15,111 nucleotides of DNA from Deltaproteobacteria bacterium (GTDB lineage Bacteria; Desulfobacterota; Dissulfuribacteria; Dissulfuribacterales; UBA3076): contig JAUWHV010000110.1 in assembly GCA_030605675.1 (NCBI GenBank), forward strand, positions 1-15,111, in the 5' to 3' direction. Each line of letters starts with the position of its first letter. The stretch's first letter is position 1. The notes beneath the pieces are model-generated. The model made no database searches. It was not told the origin of the DNA and worked only from the letters and a program-made list of their open reading frames with translations. A program made the translations under genes and the position numbers. This document shows positions 14,820 through 15,111 of the stretch, piece after piece.

Positions 14820-15111
14820 CTACAGCAGAGCACCTGAATATTCACAACCAGTTTCTATACCTGGTTTGATATAATCCTTTACCTTGGGGCTTTTCCCAGA
14901 TGATATTGATCGGGTAATACATGAATTCGTGACTCCAAGATACCGAGCAACATCTGCCCCTGAGTACCCTAACTCACGAATTGCAATCCAAGACACTATC
15001 CTTCTGGCCTCCACAATCTCACTCCTTCGACTGCCAGAGCACAACTCACCGAGATTTATGCCGTGCCTTTTGCAGACCCTTCCTGCTAATATGACAATAT
15101 CGACCTGCCGT
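14820..15111 (-). CDS. REP-associated IS200/Y1-type transposase, C-terminal part
   Basis: The frame is open from the right window edge (first full codon at 15110) to TAG at 14820-14822, 96 residues. The visible part contains RRSEIVEARRIVSWIAIREL and GYSGADVARYLGVTNSCITR, a DnaA-like HTH with the typical 'R-x-x-(V/A)-x-AR...(V/A)-x-REL-G-x-(S/T)-x-x-(E/D)-(L/V)-A' pattern found after the Y1 catalytic domain in REP-associated tyrosine transposases. The HUH and catalytic Tyr motifs would lie outside the window. These proteins process single-stranded palindromic repeats, which fits the repeat-rich window. A stand-alone HTH protein is less likely. Whether the gene is complete cannot be seen. Confidence 0.7.
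   Translation of the reverse strand, partial: RQVDIVILAGRVCKRHGINLGELCSGSRRSEIVEARRIVSWIAIRELGYSGADVARYLGVTNSCITRSISSGKSPKVKDYIKPGIETGCEYSGALL

Overview
The window suggests an anaerobic member of the Desulfobacterota (former Deltaproteobacteria). This is inferred from the mix of genes: an ammonium transporter/PII operon with sigma-54 control, a NifA-type regulator, a group-3-type [NiFe] hydrogenase, an AarF/UbiB kinase-like protein, a rRNA-intervening-sequence (four-helix bundle) protein remnant and many palindromic intergenic repeats. Almost every gene reads on the minus strand; the exception is a C-terminal tail at the left edge.

Nitrogen block (about 286-3590). Reading leftward there is a NifA-like regulator reduced to its GAF domain and its helix-turn-helix (the AAA+ ATPase is missing), then an intergenic region, a 27-residue peptide resembling the AmtB N-terminus, amtB and glnB. 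The non-coding DNA carries three pairs of the palindrome TACA-N4-TGTA. Each pair lies about 113-124 bp upstream of a sigma-54 -24/-12 element: one before the regulator, one before the peptide-amtB-glnB operon, and a third, slightly degenerate one in between that would transcribe a 24-codon ORF with a strong ribosome binding site. This looks like a small autoregulated regulon and is the most interesting part of the window.

Middle block (3797-9139). An AarF/UbiB-family protein overlaps a patatin-like phospholipase. Then comes a repeat-rich stretch (6465-7228) in which a ParB-like fragment is bounded on one side by an element carrying a truncated S23/four-helix-bundle gene with 13-bp terminal inverted repeats, and on the other by a palindromic repeat. 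A complete secreted or lipoprotein-type S9 prolyl-oligopeptidase follows.

Broken block (9187-15111). This part is full of partial genes: a hydrogenase small subunit fused in frame to the N-terminal half of a large subunit; a GC-rich acyl-AMP ligase-ACP-acyltransferase gene that has lost its 5' end and carries a frameshift in a G4 run; the N-terminal half of a family-4 glycosyltransferase joined directly to that ligase; an apparently intact PGPGW-type membrane protein; the tail of another membrane protein; and the C-terminus of a REP-associated (IS200-like) transposase running off the right edge. It could be a real rearrangement and transfer hotspot or partly an assembly chimera; the sequence alone cannot decide.
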